Source: Halomonas sp. YLGW01 (lineage in GTDB: Bacteria; Pseudomonadota; Gammaproteobacteria; Pseudomonadales; Halomonadaceae). From it: DNA of 64,000 nucleotides. The translations under genes and the position numbers were made by a program. Below are positions 45,563 to 53,899 of the stretch, piece by piece. A model generated the notes under the pieces. It worked only from the letters and a program-made list of their open reading frames with translations. It searched no databases and was not told where the DNA came from. Within the stretch, counting starts at the first letter, position 1. Each line of letters starts with the position of its first letter. The stretch is from NCBI RefSeq assembly GCF_014840935.1, contig NZ_CP062005.1, positions 2,480,001-2,544,000 of the forward strand. The letters run 5' to 3'.

Positions 45563-47134
45563 ATGTCCCTCGAAGACCTGCACCTGACGCTGCGCAACCT
45601 CACCCTGGACGACTACCCTCAGCTCAAGGCGCTGATGGATCGCGTCTATCACGACATCGGCGGTGCCTGGCCGCAGCGTACCATCGAGCGCCTGATCAGC
45701 GAGTTCCCCGACGGCCAGATCGTCATCGAGGACGACAAGACCCTGGTCGGCGTGGCCCTGACCGCCCGGGTCGATTATGAGGAATTCTCCAACCCGCACC
45801 GCTACGACGACCTGATGGATCAGCGGGAGATCATCCTCAACGCCCCCGAAGGCGACGCCATGTATGGCCTGGACGTGCTGATCGACCCGGCCTACCGTGG
45901 CTACCGGCTCGGCCGGCGCCTGTACGAGGCGCGCAAGGAGCTGTGCAAGTCCTGGAACATGCGGGCGATTCTCGCCGGCGGACGGATCCCCAACTATCAC
46001 CAGTACGCCGACCAGATGACGCCGGCCGAGTACCTGGATCAGGTCTCGCGCAAGGAGATCCACGACCCCATCCTGTCCTTCCAGCTGGCCAACGATTTCC
46101 AGGTCAAGCGGCTGTTGCGCAAGTACCTGCCGGAGGATGAGAAGTCCCAGGGCTACGCGACCCTGCTGGAGTGGAACAACATCCTCTTCGAGCCCGCCGA
46201 GTCGGTGCTCGACACCCGCAAGACCCAGGTGCGGGTGGGCGCGGTGCAGTGGCAGATGCGTGAGTTCTCCTCGGTGGAAGCGGTGCTGCAGCAGGCCGAG
46301 TACTTCGTCGATGCGCTGTCGGACTACCAGAGCGACTTCGCGGTCTTCCCGGAGCTCTTCAACGCCCCCTTGATGGGCCTGCAGGACCGGGCCGCCCAGC
46401 AGGACCAGATCGCCGCCATCCGCTTCCTGGCCGGCTTCACCGAACGCTTCAAGACCGAGCTGTCGCGCATGGCAGTGTCCTACAACATCAACATCGTCGC
46501 CGGCTCGATGATCGAGGAGCACGACGACGGCAACCTCTACAACATCGCCTACCTCTTCCATCGCGACGGCGACATCGAGGCCCAGGCCAAGCTGCACATC
46601 ACCCCCCAGGAGCGTCGCGACTGGATCATCGAGGGCGGCGACGACCTGCGGGTCTTCGATACCGATGCCGGCCGGGTGGGCATCCTGATCTGCTACGACG
46701 TGGAATTCCCCGAGCTCTCCCGGCTGCTCGCCGATCAGGACATGGACATCCTCTTCGTGCCCTTCTGGACCGACACCAAGAACGGTTACCTGCGAGTGCG
46801 CCACTGCGCCCAGGCCCGCGCCATCGAGAACGAGTGCTACGTGGTGCTGTGCGGCAGCGTCGGCAACGTGCCCTCCATCGAGAACATGGAGATCCAGTAC
46901 GCCCAGTCCTCGGTATTCTCGCCCTCGGACTTCGCCTTCCCCCACGATGCGGTGCTGGCCGAGACCACCCCCAACACCGAGATGATCATGTTCTCGGATC
47001 TCGACCTGACCCGGCTCACCGTGGTGCGCAACGAGGGCTCGGTCACCAACCTCAAAGACCGCCGCCAGGACCTTTTTGACCTGCGCTGGCGCGACTGGTC
47101 CTGGAAGTCCGGGTCTCGTCAGGAAGACAGCTGA
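45563..47134 (+). CDS. GNAT acetyltransferase - carbon-nitrogen hydrolase fusion
   Basis: 523 residues. N-terminal GNAT domain (about 5-170) with acetyl-CoA loop RGYRLGRRLYEARKE, then a nitrilase-superfamily domain (about 220-515) with the Glu-Lys-Cys triad: FPELFNAP (Glu 264), AKLHITP (Lys 343) and LICYDVEFPE (Cys 377). This pairing is a known family; it may acetylate an amine and hydrolyse the amide, or act on an N-acyl substrate. GGGAG is 11 bases from the ATG at 45563. It may be cotranscribed with mtfA, 3 bases downstream. Confidence 0.92.
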   Translation: MSLEDLHLTLRNLTLDDYPQLKALMDRVYHDIGGAWPQRTIERLISEFPDGQIVIEDDKTLVGVALTARVDYEEFSNPHRYDDLMDQREIILNAPEGDAMYGLDVLIDPAYRGYRLGRRLYEARKELCKSWNMRAILAGGRIPNYHQYADQMTPAEYLDQVSRKEIHDPILSFQLANDFQVKRLLRKYLPEDEKSQGYATLLEWNNILFEPAESVLDTRKTQVRVGAVQWQMREFSSVEAVLQQAEYFVDALSDYQSDFAVFPELFNAPLMGLQDRAAQQDQIAAIRFLAGFTERFKTELSRMAVSYNINIVAGSMIEEHDDGNLYNIAYLFHRDGDIEAQAKLHITPQERRDWIIEGGDDLRVFDTDAGRVGILICYDVEFPELSRLLADQDMDILFVPFWTDTKNGYLRVRHCAQARAIENECYVVLCGSVGNVPSIENMEIQYAQSSVFSPSDFAFPHDAVLAETTPNTEMIMFSDLDLTRLTVVRNEGSVTNLKDRRQDLFDLRWRDWSWKSGSRQEDS

Positions 47135-47137
47135 GCC

Positions 47138-47995
47138 ATGCTCGCGCGCTGGCGCCGCTGGCGGGACGCGCGTTTCGCCGCCCGCCACCCTTTCCCCGCG
47201 GACACCTGGGCCGAGGCCCGGGCACGATTGCCGCTGCTCGCCGCCCTCACCGATGACGAGGCCGAACGCCTGGGCCTGCGGGCCTGGGCCTTCGTGCATG
47301 CCAAGCGGCTCTCGTTGCATCCGGCCTTGGCCGATACTCCCTTCGATGCGCCCGCACGCCTGGCGCTGGCCGGCCAGGCCTGCCTGCTGACGCTAGGCTG
47401 GTCGGAGGCCGAGCATCGTGAGGCCTTTGCCAATGTGCACGAGATCCTGATCCTGCCCGAGGCCTTCGAGCGCCACGTCGAGGAAATGGATGAGGCCGGG
47501 GTGATGCACGAGTATGCCGACGAACGCGCCGGCGAGACCTCGTATCAGGGCCCGGTGGTGGTGGCCTACCCGGACCTGATGGAGAGCGGCGATTTCTCAG
47601 GCTTCAACGTGCTGATCCATGAGCTTGCCCACAAGCTCGACCTGGGCAACTCGCAGGACGTCGACGGCTTCCCGCCGCTGCCGCGAGACATCGCCTCCCG
47701 CGACTGGCACCGGGTCTTCACCGCGGTCTGGGACGACCTGCAGGCGCGCCTCGCCCGTGGCGAGGACACCCCCATCGACGACTACGCGGCGAGCCACCCC
47801 GGCGAATGCTTCGCGGTCTGCTGCGAGCACTTCTTCAGCGCCCCGGACCTGCTCATCGACGCCTACCCCGAGCTCTACACGCTGCTGTCTCGCTACTTCC
47901 AGCAGGACCCGCTGGCGCGCCTGCCTCAGGATGGCGACGGGTCAAGCCTGTCAGACAGCCAGTCCCACAGTGCCTCGGCCGCCTCCCGCGGCTGA
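47138..47995 (+). CDS. mtfA: MtfA family zinc-dependent peptidase
   Basis: 285 residues. Metallopeptidase motif HELAH with His 161, Glu 162, His 165, and the downstream ECFAVCCEHFF with the third zinc ligand. E. coli MtfA (265 residues) binds and inactivates the glucose repressor Mlc. The last 23 residues lie antisense to the convergent LysR gene and are Ser-rich (SQSHSASAASRG), beyond the usual family end. Starts 3 bases after the previous gene. Confidence 0.9.
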   Translation: MLARWRRWRDARFAARHPFPADTWAEARARLPLLAALTDDEAERLGLRAWAFVHAKRLSLHPALADTPFDAPARLALAGQACLLTLGWSEAEHREAFANVHEILILPEAFERHVEEMDEAGVMHEYADERAGETSYQGPVVVAYPDLMESGDFSGFNVLIHELAHKLDLGNSQDVDGFPPLPRDIASRDWHRVFTAVWDDLQARLARGEDTPIDDYAASHPGECFAVCCEHFFSAPDLLIDAYPELYTLLSRYFQQDPLARLPQDGDGSSLSDSQSHSASAASRG

Positions 47996-48804
47996 CGGTT
48001 GGCCGGGCGCACCAGCCAGAAGCGCTCGGCGCTTTCCACCGACAGGGCAAAGGGCTGCACCAGGTCATCGCGGCTCTCGACCAGCCGGCGGTGGGTGAGC
48101 GCGACGCCGCCCCCGGCCGCGGCCAGTGTCAGTGTCATCACCTGGGTATCGCAGATCAGCGTCGGGCAGTCGTCCTCGACCCCGGCGATGCCGGCCCGCT
48201 CTAGCCAGGTGGGCCAGCCCACCGCGAAGCCCGCGGCGTGTAACAGCGTCTCACCGGCCAGATCACTGGGCGCCTCCAGGCGCGCGGCCACCTCGGGCGC
48301 GCAGGCCGGCACCATCGCCTCCTCCCCGAGCGACACCGTCTCCATGCCCGCCCAGTCCCCTGACCCGTAGCGAATTTCCAGATCGGCGCCTTCCGGCCCG
48401 AAATCTTCCGGCCAGATGGCACTGACCAGACGCACCGCGACCATCGGGTGCAGGCGATGAAAGGCCAGCAGCCTGGGCGCCAGCCAGTTCTGCTGCATGA
48501 CCGGCGTGGTACGCAGGGTCACCGGCGCATCCGGACGCGGGCCGAAGACCTCGGCGGTGCCTTCGGCCAGTCGCGAGAAGGCCTCGAGCACGCTGGGTAG
48601 CCAGGCCTGACCAGCCGGTGTCAGGCTCAGGCTGCGCGGGTGCCGCACGAAGAGCTTCTGGCCGAGGCGATCCTCGAGCAGGCGGATGCGCTGGCTGATC
48701 GCCGCCTGAGTCACTCCCAGCTCCTGGCCGGCGGCGGTGAAGCTCATGGTGCGGGCGGCGGCCTCGAACGCCTGCAACCAGATCAGTGGAGGTAGTCCCT
48801 TCAT
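47926..48804 (-). CDS. LysR-type transcriptional regulator
   Basis: 292 residues. N-terminal winged helix-turn-helix with MSFTAAGQELGVTQAAISQRI (key part: AAGQELGVTQAAIS, about 24-38), of the GcvA-like group, then the periplasmic-binding-like effector domain (about 90-285). Divergent from the gamma-butyrobetaine hydroxylase gene, so it likely controls that gene in response to a quaternary amine (inference). Its translation start is preceded by two micro-ORFs that overlap by ATGA. It has its own AAGGA six bases upstream. Overlaps the end of mtfA by 70 bases in the opposite direction. Confidence 0.93.
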   Translation of the reverse strand: MKGLPPLIWLQAFEAAARTMSFTAAGQELGVTQAAISQRIRLLEDRLGQKLFVRHPRSLSLTPAGQAWLPSVLEAFSRLAEGTAEVFGPRPDAPVTLRTTPVMQQNWLAPRLLAFHRLHPMVAVRLVSAIWPEDFGPEGADLEIRYGSGDWAGMETVSLGEEAMVPACAPEVAARLEAPSDLAGETLLHAAGFAVGWPTWLERAGIAGVEDDCPTLICDTQVMTLTLAAAGGGVALTHRRLVESRDDLVQPFALSVESAERFWLVRPANRQPREAAEALWDWLSDRLDPSPS

Positions 48805-48833
48805 GCCAGATCCTTATCTATCAGACCCTTCAT
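48801..48833 (-). CDS. 10-residue micro-ORF, MKGLIDKDLA
   Basis: Runs from the ATG at 48833 to a TGA that overlaps the LysR ATG in ATGA. Its last codons contain AAGGA, the LysR ribosome site. Its start region, [17 protein letters not shown], is a near copy of the LysR start region. Confidence 0.35.
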   Translation of the reverse strand: MKGLIDKDLA

Positions 48834-48847
48834 ACCAGACTCTTCAT
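48830..48847 (-). CDS. 5-residue micro-ORF, MKSLV
   Basis: Begins at the ATG at 48847 and stops in an ATGA overlap with the next micro-ORF. GGAAGG lies seven bases ahead, the strongest ribosome site of the three starts. Confidence 0.35.
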   Translation of the reverse strand: MKSLV

Positions 48848-49000
48848 GGCGGCACCTTCCTGTCAGCCTCTTAATGAAAAACTCCGTGATAAGCTCAGCT
48901 TGGGCATTGGGGCCAGATTAATCGTTTGTCGTAGGGCGCCGCAATCGCCAGCATAAGCGCCATATCCGCTTCACTTGGCCGCTGGCCTGCAGGAGTCCTC
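48848..49000. promoter_or_regulatory. Divergent promoter region LysR / gamma-butyrobetaine hydroxylase
   Basis: Contains AT-rich stretches around 48868-48895 and 48915-48930 (CCAGATTAATCG). LysR boxes of the T-N11-A type are likely here but I cannot pick one with confidence. Confidence 0.35.
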
Positions 49001-50182
49001 ATGACCGACACCACGCTTACCGCCCCGGAAACGCGCCGTCCCGTGCTGGAGATGGGCGAGCTGTCGGCGTATGCCGATGCGCCGGAACTGACCGACGCCC
49101 TGGCCAGCGGCGCCCGGGTTACCCTCACCTGGGCCGACGGCGCCCAGGCTCACTTCCCGCTGATGTGGCTGCGCGACAACTGCGCCTGCGAGGCCTGCCG
49201 CCACTCAGGCACCCGGGAGCGCCTCCATGTCCCCCTGACGCCGATCACCGAGGCTCCCAGCGCTCGGCTTCACGACGGCAACCTAACCCTGACCTGGCAG
49301 GACGGCCACGTAAGCGCCTTCGATGCCGGCTGGCTGCACCAGCGCCGCCCCGGTCAGGAACCGGCCTCGGTCATTCCGGCGCGGCGCCCCTGGGCGAGCG
49401 ACTATGCGCCCCAGCGGGTCAGGCACGCCGACTTCGTGGGCAGCGCAGCCGGCGAGCGTGCCTGGCTCGAGGCCCTGCTGCGCGATGGCCTGGTGCTCCT
49501 CGAGGAAGGTCCCCTGGCCGACGAGGAGGTCAGCCGCCTGGCCGAGCGCATCGGCCCGCTGCGCCCGACCAACTTCGGCGCCCGCTTCGACGTGCGCTCC
49601 AAGCCCAACCCCAACAACGCCGCCTACACCGCCATCGCCCTGGCGCTGCACTCCGACCTGCCCAACTGGCGCCAGCCGCCGGATATCCAGCTGCTCTACT
49701 GCCTGGAGAATGATGCCGAGGGCGGCGAATCGATCTTCGCCGATGGCTTCGCCGCCGCCGAGGCGCTGCGCCGAGAGGCCCCCGAGGCCTTCCGCATCTT
49801 GAGCGAGACGCCGATCGATTTCCGTTTCCAGGACGAGGAGCACGACATCGGCACCCGCGCGCCGATCCTCTCGCTGGATCACGACGGCAACATGCTCGAG
49901 GTGCGCTTCAACAACTGGATTCGCGACAGCCTGCGCCTGCCGGCCCACGAGATCGATGCCTGGTACGACGCTTATCGCCAGTTCTGGCAGCTGCTGCACG
50001 CCCCCGCCTTCCAGCTCGACTTCGCGCTGGCCCCGGGGCAGATGGTCGCCTTCGACAACCGCCGGGTGCTGCACGGCCGTCGCGCCTTCGACCCCAGCAC
50101 CGGCCGTCGCCATCTGCAGGGCACCTATCTGGACCTGGACATGCTGGAGTCGCGCTTGCGGGTGCTGTCACGCCCCGCCTGA
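49001..50182 (+). CDS. Gamma-butyrobetaine hydroxylase-like 2-oxoglutarate dioxygenase
   Basis: 393 residues. N-terminal GBBH-like domain (about 30-115, also called DUF971) with CACEACRH zinc-site cysteines, and C-terminal TauD/TfdA dioxygenase fold (about 150-385): iron ligands His 217 and Asp 219 (ALHSDLPNW), distal His 358 (RRVLHGRRAF) and the nearby Arg (GRRHLQG) for 2-oxoglutarate. Should convert gamma-butyrobetaine to L-carnitine, or act on trimethyllysine. The ATG at 49001 is preceded by CAGGAGTCCTC. Next comes a quaternary-amine binding protein. Confidence 0.9.
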   Translation: MTDTTLTAPETRRPVLEMGELSAYADAPELTDALASGARVTLTWADGAQAHFPLMWLRDNCACEACRHSGTRERLHVPLTPITEAPSARLHDGNLTLTWQDGHVSAFDAGWLHQRRPGQEPASVIPARRPWASDYAPQRVRHADFVGSAAGERAWLEALLRDGLVLLEEGPLADEEVSRLAERIGPLRPTNFGARFDVRSKPNPNNAAYTAIALALHSDLPNWRQPPDIQLLYCLENDAEGGESIFADGFAAAEALRREAPEAFRILSETPIDFRFQDEEHDIGTRAPILSLDHDGNMLEVRFNNWIRDSLRLPAHEIDAWYDAYRQFWQLLHAPAFQLDFALAPGQMVAFDNRRVLHGRRAFDPSTGRRHLQGTYLDLDMLESRLRVLSRPA

Positions 50183-50284
50183 TTTCCGTTTCCACTGCCG
50201 CCGTGGCGCCGCGCTCACGCTTCTCGATCAGGTGCCACGGCCTGCCGAACACGACGACTGAACAGACCAAGCAAGGAAATGCTC

Positions 50285-51232
50285 ATGAACGCCGCTTTGC
50301 GCGCGACCCTCACCGCCACGGCCCTGTCCGTTCCCGTCTCGCTGACGCTTTCCCAGCAGGCGATGGCCGACGATGCGACCCTGGACTTCGGCGTGCCCGC
50401 CTGGCCAGGCATCACCGTCAAGACCGAGGTCGCCAGCCAGCTGCTCGCGCCGCTGGGCTATGAGACCCGCGCCCAGGAGCTCAGCCTGCAGGTCATCTAC
50501 CAGGGCCTGGATACCGGTGACGTCGATGCCTTCCTCGGCGGCTGGATGCCGGCCCAAGAGGATCTCTACACCTCCCGCGTGAAAGACGGCAGCCTCGAGC
50601 GGGTAGCCAACAACGTCGATGGCGCCCAGATGACCCTGGCGGTCCCGGCGTATCTCCACGAGCAGGGCATCACCAGCTTCGCCGACCTGGATGCGCACCG
50701 TGAGGCCTTCGGCGGCGAGATCCACAGCTTCGGCGCCGGCTCCGCGGCCAGCGAGATCCTCCTCCAGGCGATCGACAACGACACCTGGGGACTGGGCGAC
50801 TGGGAGCTTACCGATACCAGCGTGGTCGGCATGTTGAGTGCCGCCCGCAGCGCCATCAGCCGCGAGGAACCCATCGCCTGGGTCGGCTGGACGCCGCACT
50901 GGATGAACTTCGAACTGCCGATGCGCTACCTCGAGGACTCCAAGGACCTGTTCGGCGAGAACAATGGCGAGAGCGAGGTGCTGACCCTGATGCGCACGGG
51001 CTATGCCGAGTCTCACCCCAACCTCGCGCACTTCTTCACTCAGTTCACCTTCAGCGCCGAGCAGCAGAGCTGGATGATCAACGAGTACGGCCAGGAAGAG
51101 CGCGATGCCGAAGACGTCGCCAAAGAGTGGATCGAAGGCCATCCCGAGCGCATCCAGGCCATGCTCGAAGGTGTGACCGACCGCGACGGCCAACCCGCCT
51201 GGCCCCGGGTACAGGACGCTCTGGCGCTCTAA
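50285..51232 (+). CDS. Glycine betaine/carnitine-type ABC substrate-binding protein
   Basis: 315 residues from the ATG at 50285, whose AAGGA is at good spacing (the ATG at 50279 lies too close). Signal peptide ending near AMADDA (about residue 27). OpuAC-like fold: LDFGVPAWPGITVKTEVAS, GLDTGDVDAFLGGWMPAQED and IAWVGWTPHWMNFELP, where several Trp form the box that holds quaternary ammonium groups. No permease or ATPase is adjacent, so it is an orphan binding protein that would share another transporter core, as Pseudomonas CaiX/BetX do with CbcWV. Likely ligand gamma-butyrobetaine or carnitine. Confidence 0.88.
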   Translation: MNAALRATLTATALSVPVSLTLSQQAMADDATLDFGVPAWPGITVKTEVASQLLAPLGYETRAQELSLQVIYQGLDTGDVDAFLGGWMPAQEDLYTSRVKDGSLERVANNVDGAQMTLAVPAYLHEQGITSFADLDAHREAFGGEIHSFGAGSAASEILLQAIDNDTWGLGDWELTDTSVVGMLSAARSAISREEPIAWVGWTPHWMNFELPMRYLEDSKDLFGENNGESEVLTLMRTGYAESHPNLAHFFTQFTFSAEQQSWMINEYGQEERDAEDVAKEWIEGHPERIQAMLEGVTDRDGQPAWPRVQDALAL

Positions 51233-51292
51233 CGCGCTTTGCCCGCGCCCTGATCCGTGCTTTGAAGACCAGGCGCAAAGCCGCATCGATCG

Positions 51293-51328
51293 CCGCGCCC
51301 GGCGTGCCGCTTTGGCCGCCGGGCGCGG
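51293..51328 (+). terminator. GC-rich hairpin after the binding-protein gene
   Basis: CCGCGCCCGGCG pairs with CGCCGGGCGCGG (12 bp) around a 12-base loop, 60 bases past the stop. No T run, so a terminator or message-protecting hairpin. Confidence 0.4.
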
Positions 51329-51381
51329 TGCCGTATGCTGTGTCGGACTCGTCGCTCGCCACCTGCAAGGACCGCCACCGC

Positions 51382-52167
51382 ATGCCCCGCCCCCTCCTGA
51401 TCCTTCTCCTCGTGCTCGTCGCCCTGCTGGCGATGGGCGGCCTCTGGCAGTGGCTGGCCATGCAGGACCTGCTGACCGTGGCGCGCCTGCAGGCGATCGC
51501 GGCAGGCTCGGTGGCCTGGACACAGGCGCCCTGGGCAGTACTGGTGGTGGTCGCGGTCTATGCGGGGGCGTCGCTGGTGATGTTCCCACTGAGCCTGCTG
51601 GTGGCGGTGACCGGCCTGCTGTTCGGGCCCTGGTGGGGCTTCGGCTACGCCCTGGCAGGCACCCTGGCGGCGTCCATCCTGACCTACGGGGTGGGGCGGC
51701 GGCTCGGCCGCGAGGCGCTGATGCGCTACGGCGGCCGGCACCTCAAGGGGCTGTCCCGCTACCTGGCGGGCCGCGGCATTCGCACCATGACGGTGGTCAA
51801 CCTGCTGCCGCTGGCGCCCTTCACGCTGACCAACATGCTGGCCGGCGCCTTTCACCTGCGCTTTCGCGATTACCTGATCGGCTCGATCATCGGCATCGTG
51901 CCGGGGCTTGCCGGGGTCACCCTGCTCGGCAGCCAATTGGGCCGCCTGGTCACCGCCGACAACCAGGGCGAGCTCGCCATGGCGCTGGGCGGCATCGCCC
52001 TCGGGGTGCTGCTGCTGTTCGGCCTCAAGCGCTATGCCGCGCGCCGCCAGCAGCGGGGGGACGCCAAGGAGCCCCCCGCCCGTCAGGCCGGCACCAGTCC
52101 GGCTCAAGAGCCGTCACCGACGCCGCCTCCTACCGCGGACGCCCGACACGATGCGCCGAAATCCTGA
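51382..52167 (+). CDS. TVP38/TMEM64 family (VTT domain) membrane protein
   Basis: 261 residues, about six hydrophobic segments. VTT/DedA features: AGASLVMFPLSLLVAVTGLLFGPW, GVGRRLGREALMRYGG and NLLPLAPFTLTNMLAGA with the re-entrant Pro-rich loop. DedA-like proteins are lipid scramblases or ion-coupled lipid carriers. The C-terminal 35 residues are Pro- and Ala-rich. AAGGA is 10 bases before the ATG. Neighbour of a glycosyltransferase in convergent orientation. Confidence 0.87.
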   Translation: MPRPLLILLLVLVALLAMGGLWQWLAMQDLLTVARLQAIAAGSVAWTQAPWAVLVVVAVYAGASLVMFPLSLLVAVTGLLFGPWWGFGYALAGTLAASILTYGVGRRLGREALMRYGGRHLKGLSRYLAGRGIRTMTVVNLLPLAPFTLTNMLAGAFHLRFRDYLIGSIIGIVPGLAGVTLLGSQLGRLVTADNQGELAMALGGIALGVLLLFGLKRYAARRQQRGDAKEPPARQAGTSPAQEPSPTPPPTADARHDAPKS

Positions 52168-52199
52168 GACGCCGACGCCCCGAAGCCTGAGCAAGGGCA

Positions 52200-52248
52200 G
52201 CCAAGGCCTTCGCGACTTGCTTCGCTGCTTTCTTCACTGCTCTCTTTG
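52200..52248 (-). repeat. 12 bp degenerate tandem repeat starting at the glycosyltransferase stop
   Basis: On the minus strand, directly after TAG: AAGAGAGCAGTG, AAGAAAGCAGCG, AAGCAAGTCGCG, AAGG. It reads on as an Ala/Lys-rich peptide in the same frame as some flanking codons, but the stop separates it from the gene. Confidence 0.6.
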
Positions 52249-53631
52249 CTATTTGGGGGCCGCTTCCTTGGATACGGCCTGAGGCTCCGGGTCGGTCTGG
52301 GACTCGGGCATGGACTCGTGCGCCTCGTCCTCCTGACTGCGCCCGATCAACGGCTGCCAGTCGGCATGCTCCCACTCCTCCTGCAGCATCGAGCGCAGCA
52401 CCCGACCGCGATGGCGCAGCATGTGCCATTCGGCCCCCAGGCGACCGCGCACCCGATCCCAGGTGCCGTCGTCGGCATGGCTGAAGGGACCGCCCATGGC
52501 GATCGCCTCCCGGTAGACTGCCAGACAGCGCTCTGCACAGGCGGTTTCATCGAAGGCCGCGGCGGTGGCCAGCGCCCCCTCGGCCATCGCCGACCGGCAG
52601 TCGGGCTCGGCCAGCGCCACCATGGCCTCGGCCATCGCCTCGCGGTCATCTTCGGGCAGCAGCCGTCCGTTGCGGCCATCCTTCAGCACCTCGCGCACCC
52701 CAGGGGCCGCCACGGCCACCACCGGCAGGCCCGCGGCCATGGCCTCGACCACCACCATGCCCTGGGTCTCGCTGTGCGAGGCGAAACCGAAGACATCCAT
52801 GGCATGGTAGGCATCGATCAGCGCCTGGCCCTGCAGGCGACCGGTGAAGTGCAACCGTGAGGTCACGCCATGGCGCTCGGCGACCTCTTCCATCACCTCC
52901 CGGGCATCGCCGTCCCCGACCACCAGGCAGTGGGCCTCGGGCAGTTGCTCGAGCATTCGCGCCACCGCCTCGGTGAGAAAGGGCAGGTTCTTCTCCTTGG
53001 CGAGCCGGCCGACATGCCCGACCACATAGGCATCCGGCGGAATGCCGAGTTCATGACGCAGTCCGGCGCCATGGCCATCGGCAAAGCGCCGGGTATCCAC
53101 GCCGCTGGGCACCACCCGCACATGGGAGTTGGCGTCCCGGTCGAACAGCAGCGCGCGGATGCTCTCGCTGGGCGCAATCACCGCCTCGCAGAGCTGAGTG
53201 TACTGGGTGGACAGAGCGATGGCGAAGCGCTGCATGCGCGGCGAGTCACCGGGCACGTAATGGGTGTAGTGCTCGTAGAGGGTATGGTGGGTGAACACCA
53301 GCGGCAGCCCATAGGTCTCCGCGGCCCGCGCCGCGGTATCGCCGAGCAGGAAGGGGTGGTGCGAGTGCACGATATCCGGGTCGAAGGCCTCGATGGCTTC
53401 ATAGAGCTGACCGGGAATCGGCACCGGCAGCGAGAAGTCGCTGCCATTGAAATGCTGGACGGCGGCCACGCGGACCACGTCGTCTTCGTCTTCCGGCTGC
53501 CCGGTCAGCTTGGGAGCGACCACCAGTACCCGGTGTCCCTCGGCCTGCAGCCGTGTCTTGAGACGCTGAACGGACTCGCTGACCCCGCCCACGATCGGAC
53601 AGTAAGTGTTGGTGAACATCAGCACATTCAC
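52249..53631 (-). CDS. GT4-type glycosyltransferase
   Basis: 460 residues from the GTG at 53631, which has GGGAG eight bases ahead and gives the correct GT-B N-terminus NVLMFTNTYCPIVGGVSESV. The C-terminal half has VGHVGRLAKEKNL and FGFASHSETQGMVVVEAMAAG, the E-x7-E retaining GT4 motif. Uses a nucleotide sugar to glycosylate a lipid or other acceptor; relatives make diglucosyl-diacylglycerol-type glycolipids. The protein tail (about 430-460) is acidic and repetitive. Its neighbour VTT protein suggests a role in membrane lipids (inference). Confidence 0.9.
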   Translation of the reverse strand: MNVLMFTNTYCPIVGGVSESVQRLKTRLQAEGHRVLVVAPKLTGQPEDEDDVVRVAAVQHFNGSDFSLPVPIPGQLYEAIEAFDPDIVHSHHPFLLGDTAARAAETYGLPLVFTHHTLYEHYTHYVPGDSPRMQRFAIALSTQYTQLCEAVIAPSESIRALLFDRDANSHVRVVPSGVDTRRFADGHGAGLRHELGIPPDAYVVGHVGRLAKEKNLPFLTEAVARMLEQLPEAHCLVVGDGDAREVMEEVAERHGVTSRLHFTGRLQGQALIDAYHAMDVFGFASHSETQGMVVVEAMAAGLPVVAVAAPGVREVLKDGRNGRLLPEDDREAMAEAMVALAEPDCRSAMAEGALATAAAFDETACAERCLAVYREAIAMGGPFSHADDGTWDRVRGRLGAEWHMLRHRGRVLRSMLQEEWEHADWQPLIGRSQEDEAHESMPESQTDPEPQAVSKEAAPK

Positions 53632-53899
53632 GCTATGGACTCCCTCGTCAGCGTTTCCCTGAATTCGTCGGCCATCGGTTCTTGCGAGGCATGCCCCTTC
53701 CTCAAGATAGGCGATGCGGGCAGGAAACCCAGACGACACGGACGGCGCAAATCATACACCCCATGCGAACCCGCCCGCACCTTCGCGCCTCGTTAGCCGG
53801 GCTCTCTTAGCCGGGCTCTCCCCCCTTGGTCGAGTCGGCGTCCGTTGGCGGGCCATCCCGGGTAGACTGCCAGTCCCCGACCCTTCACAAGGAGTGAGC

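Noticed and set aside
45500-47320. 606-codon minus-strand frame opposite the GNAT-nitrilase gene
   Set aside because: No start context and repetitive Gly/Val/His composition; the plus strand has intact catalytic motifs.
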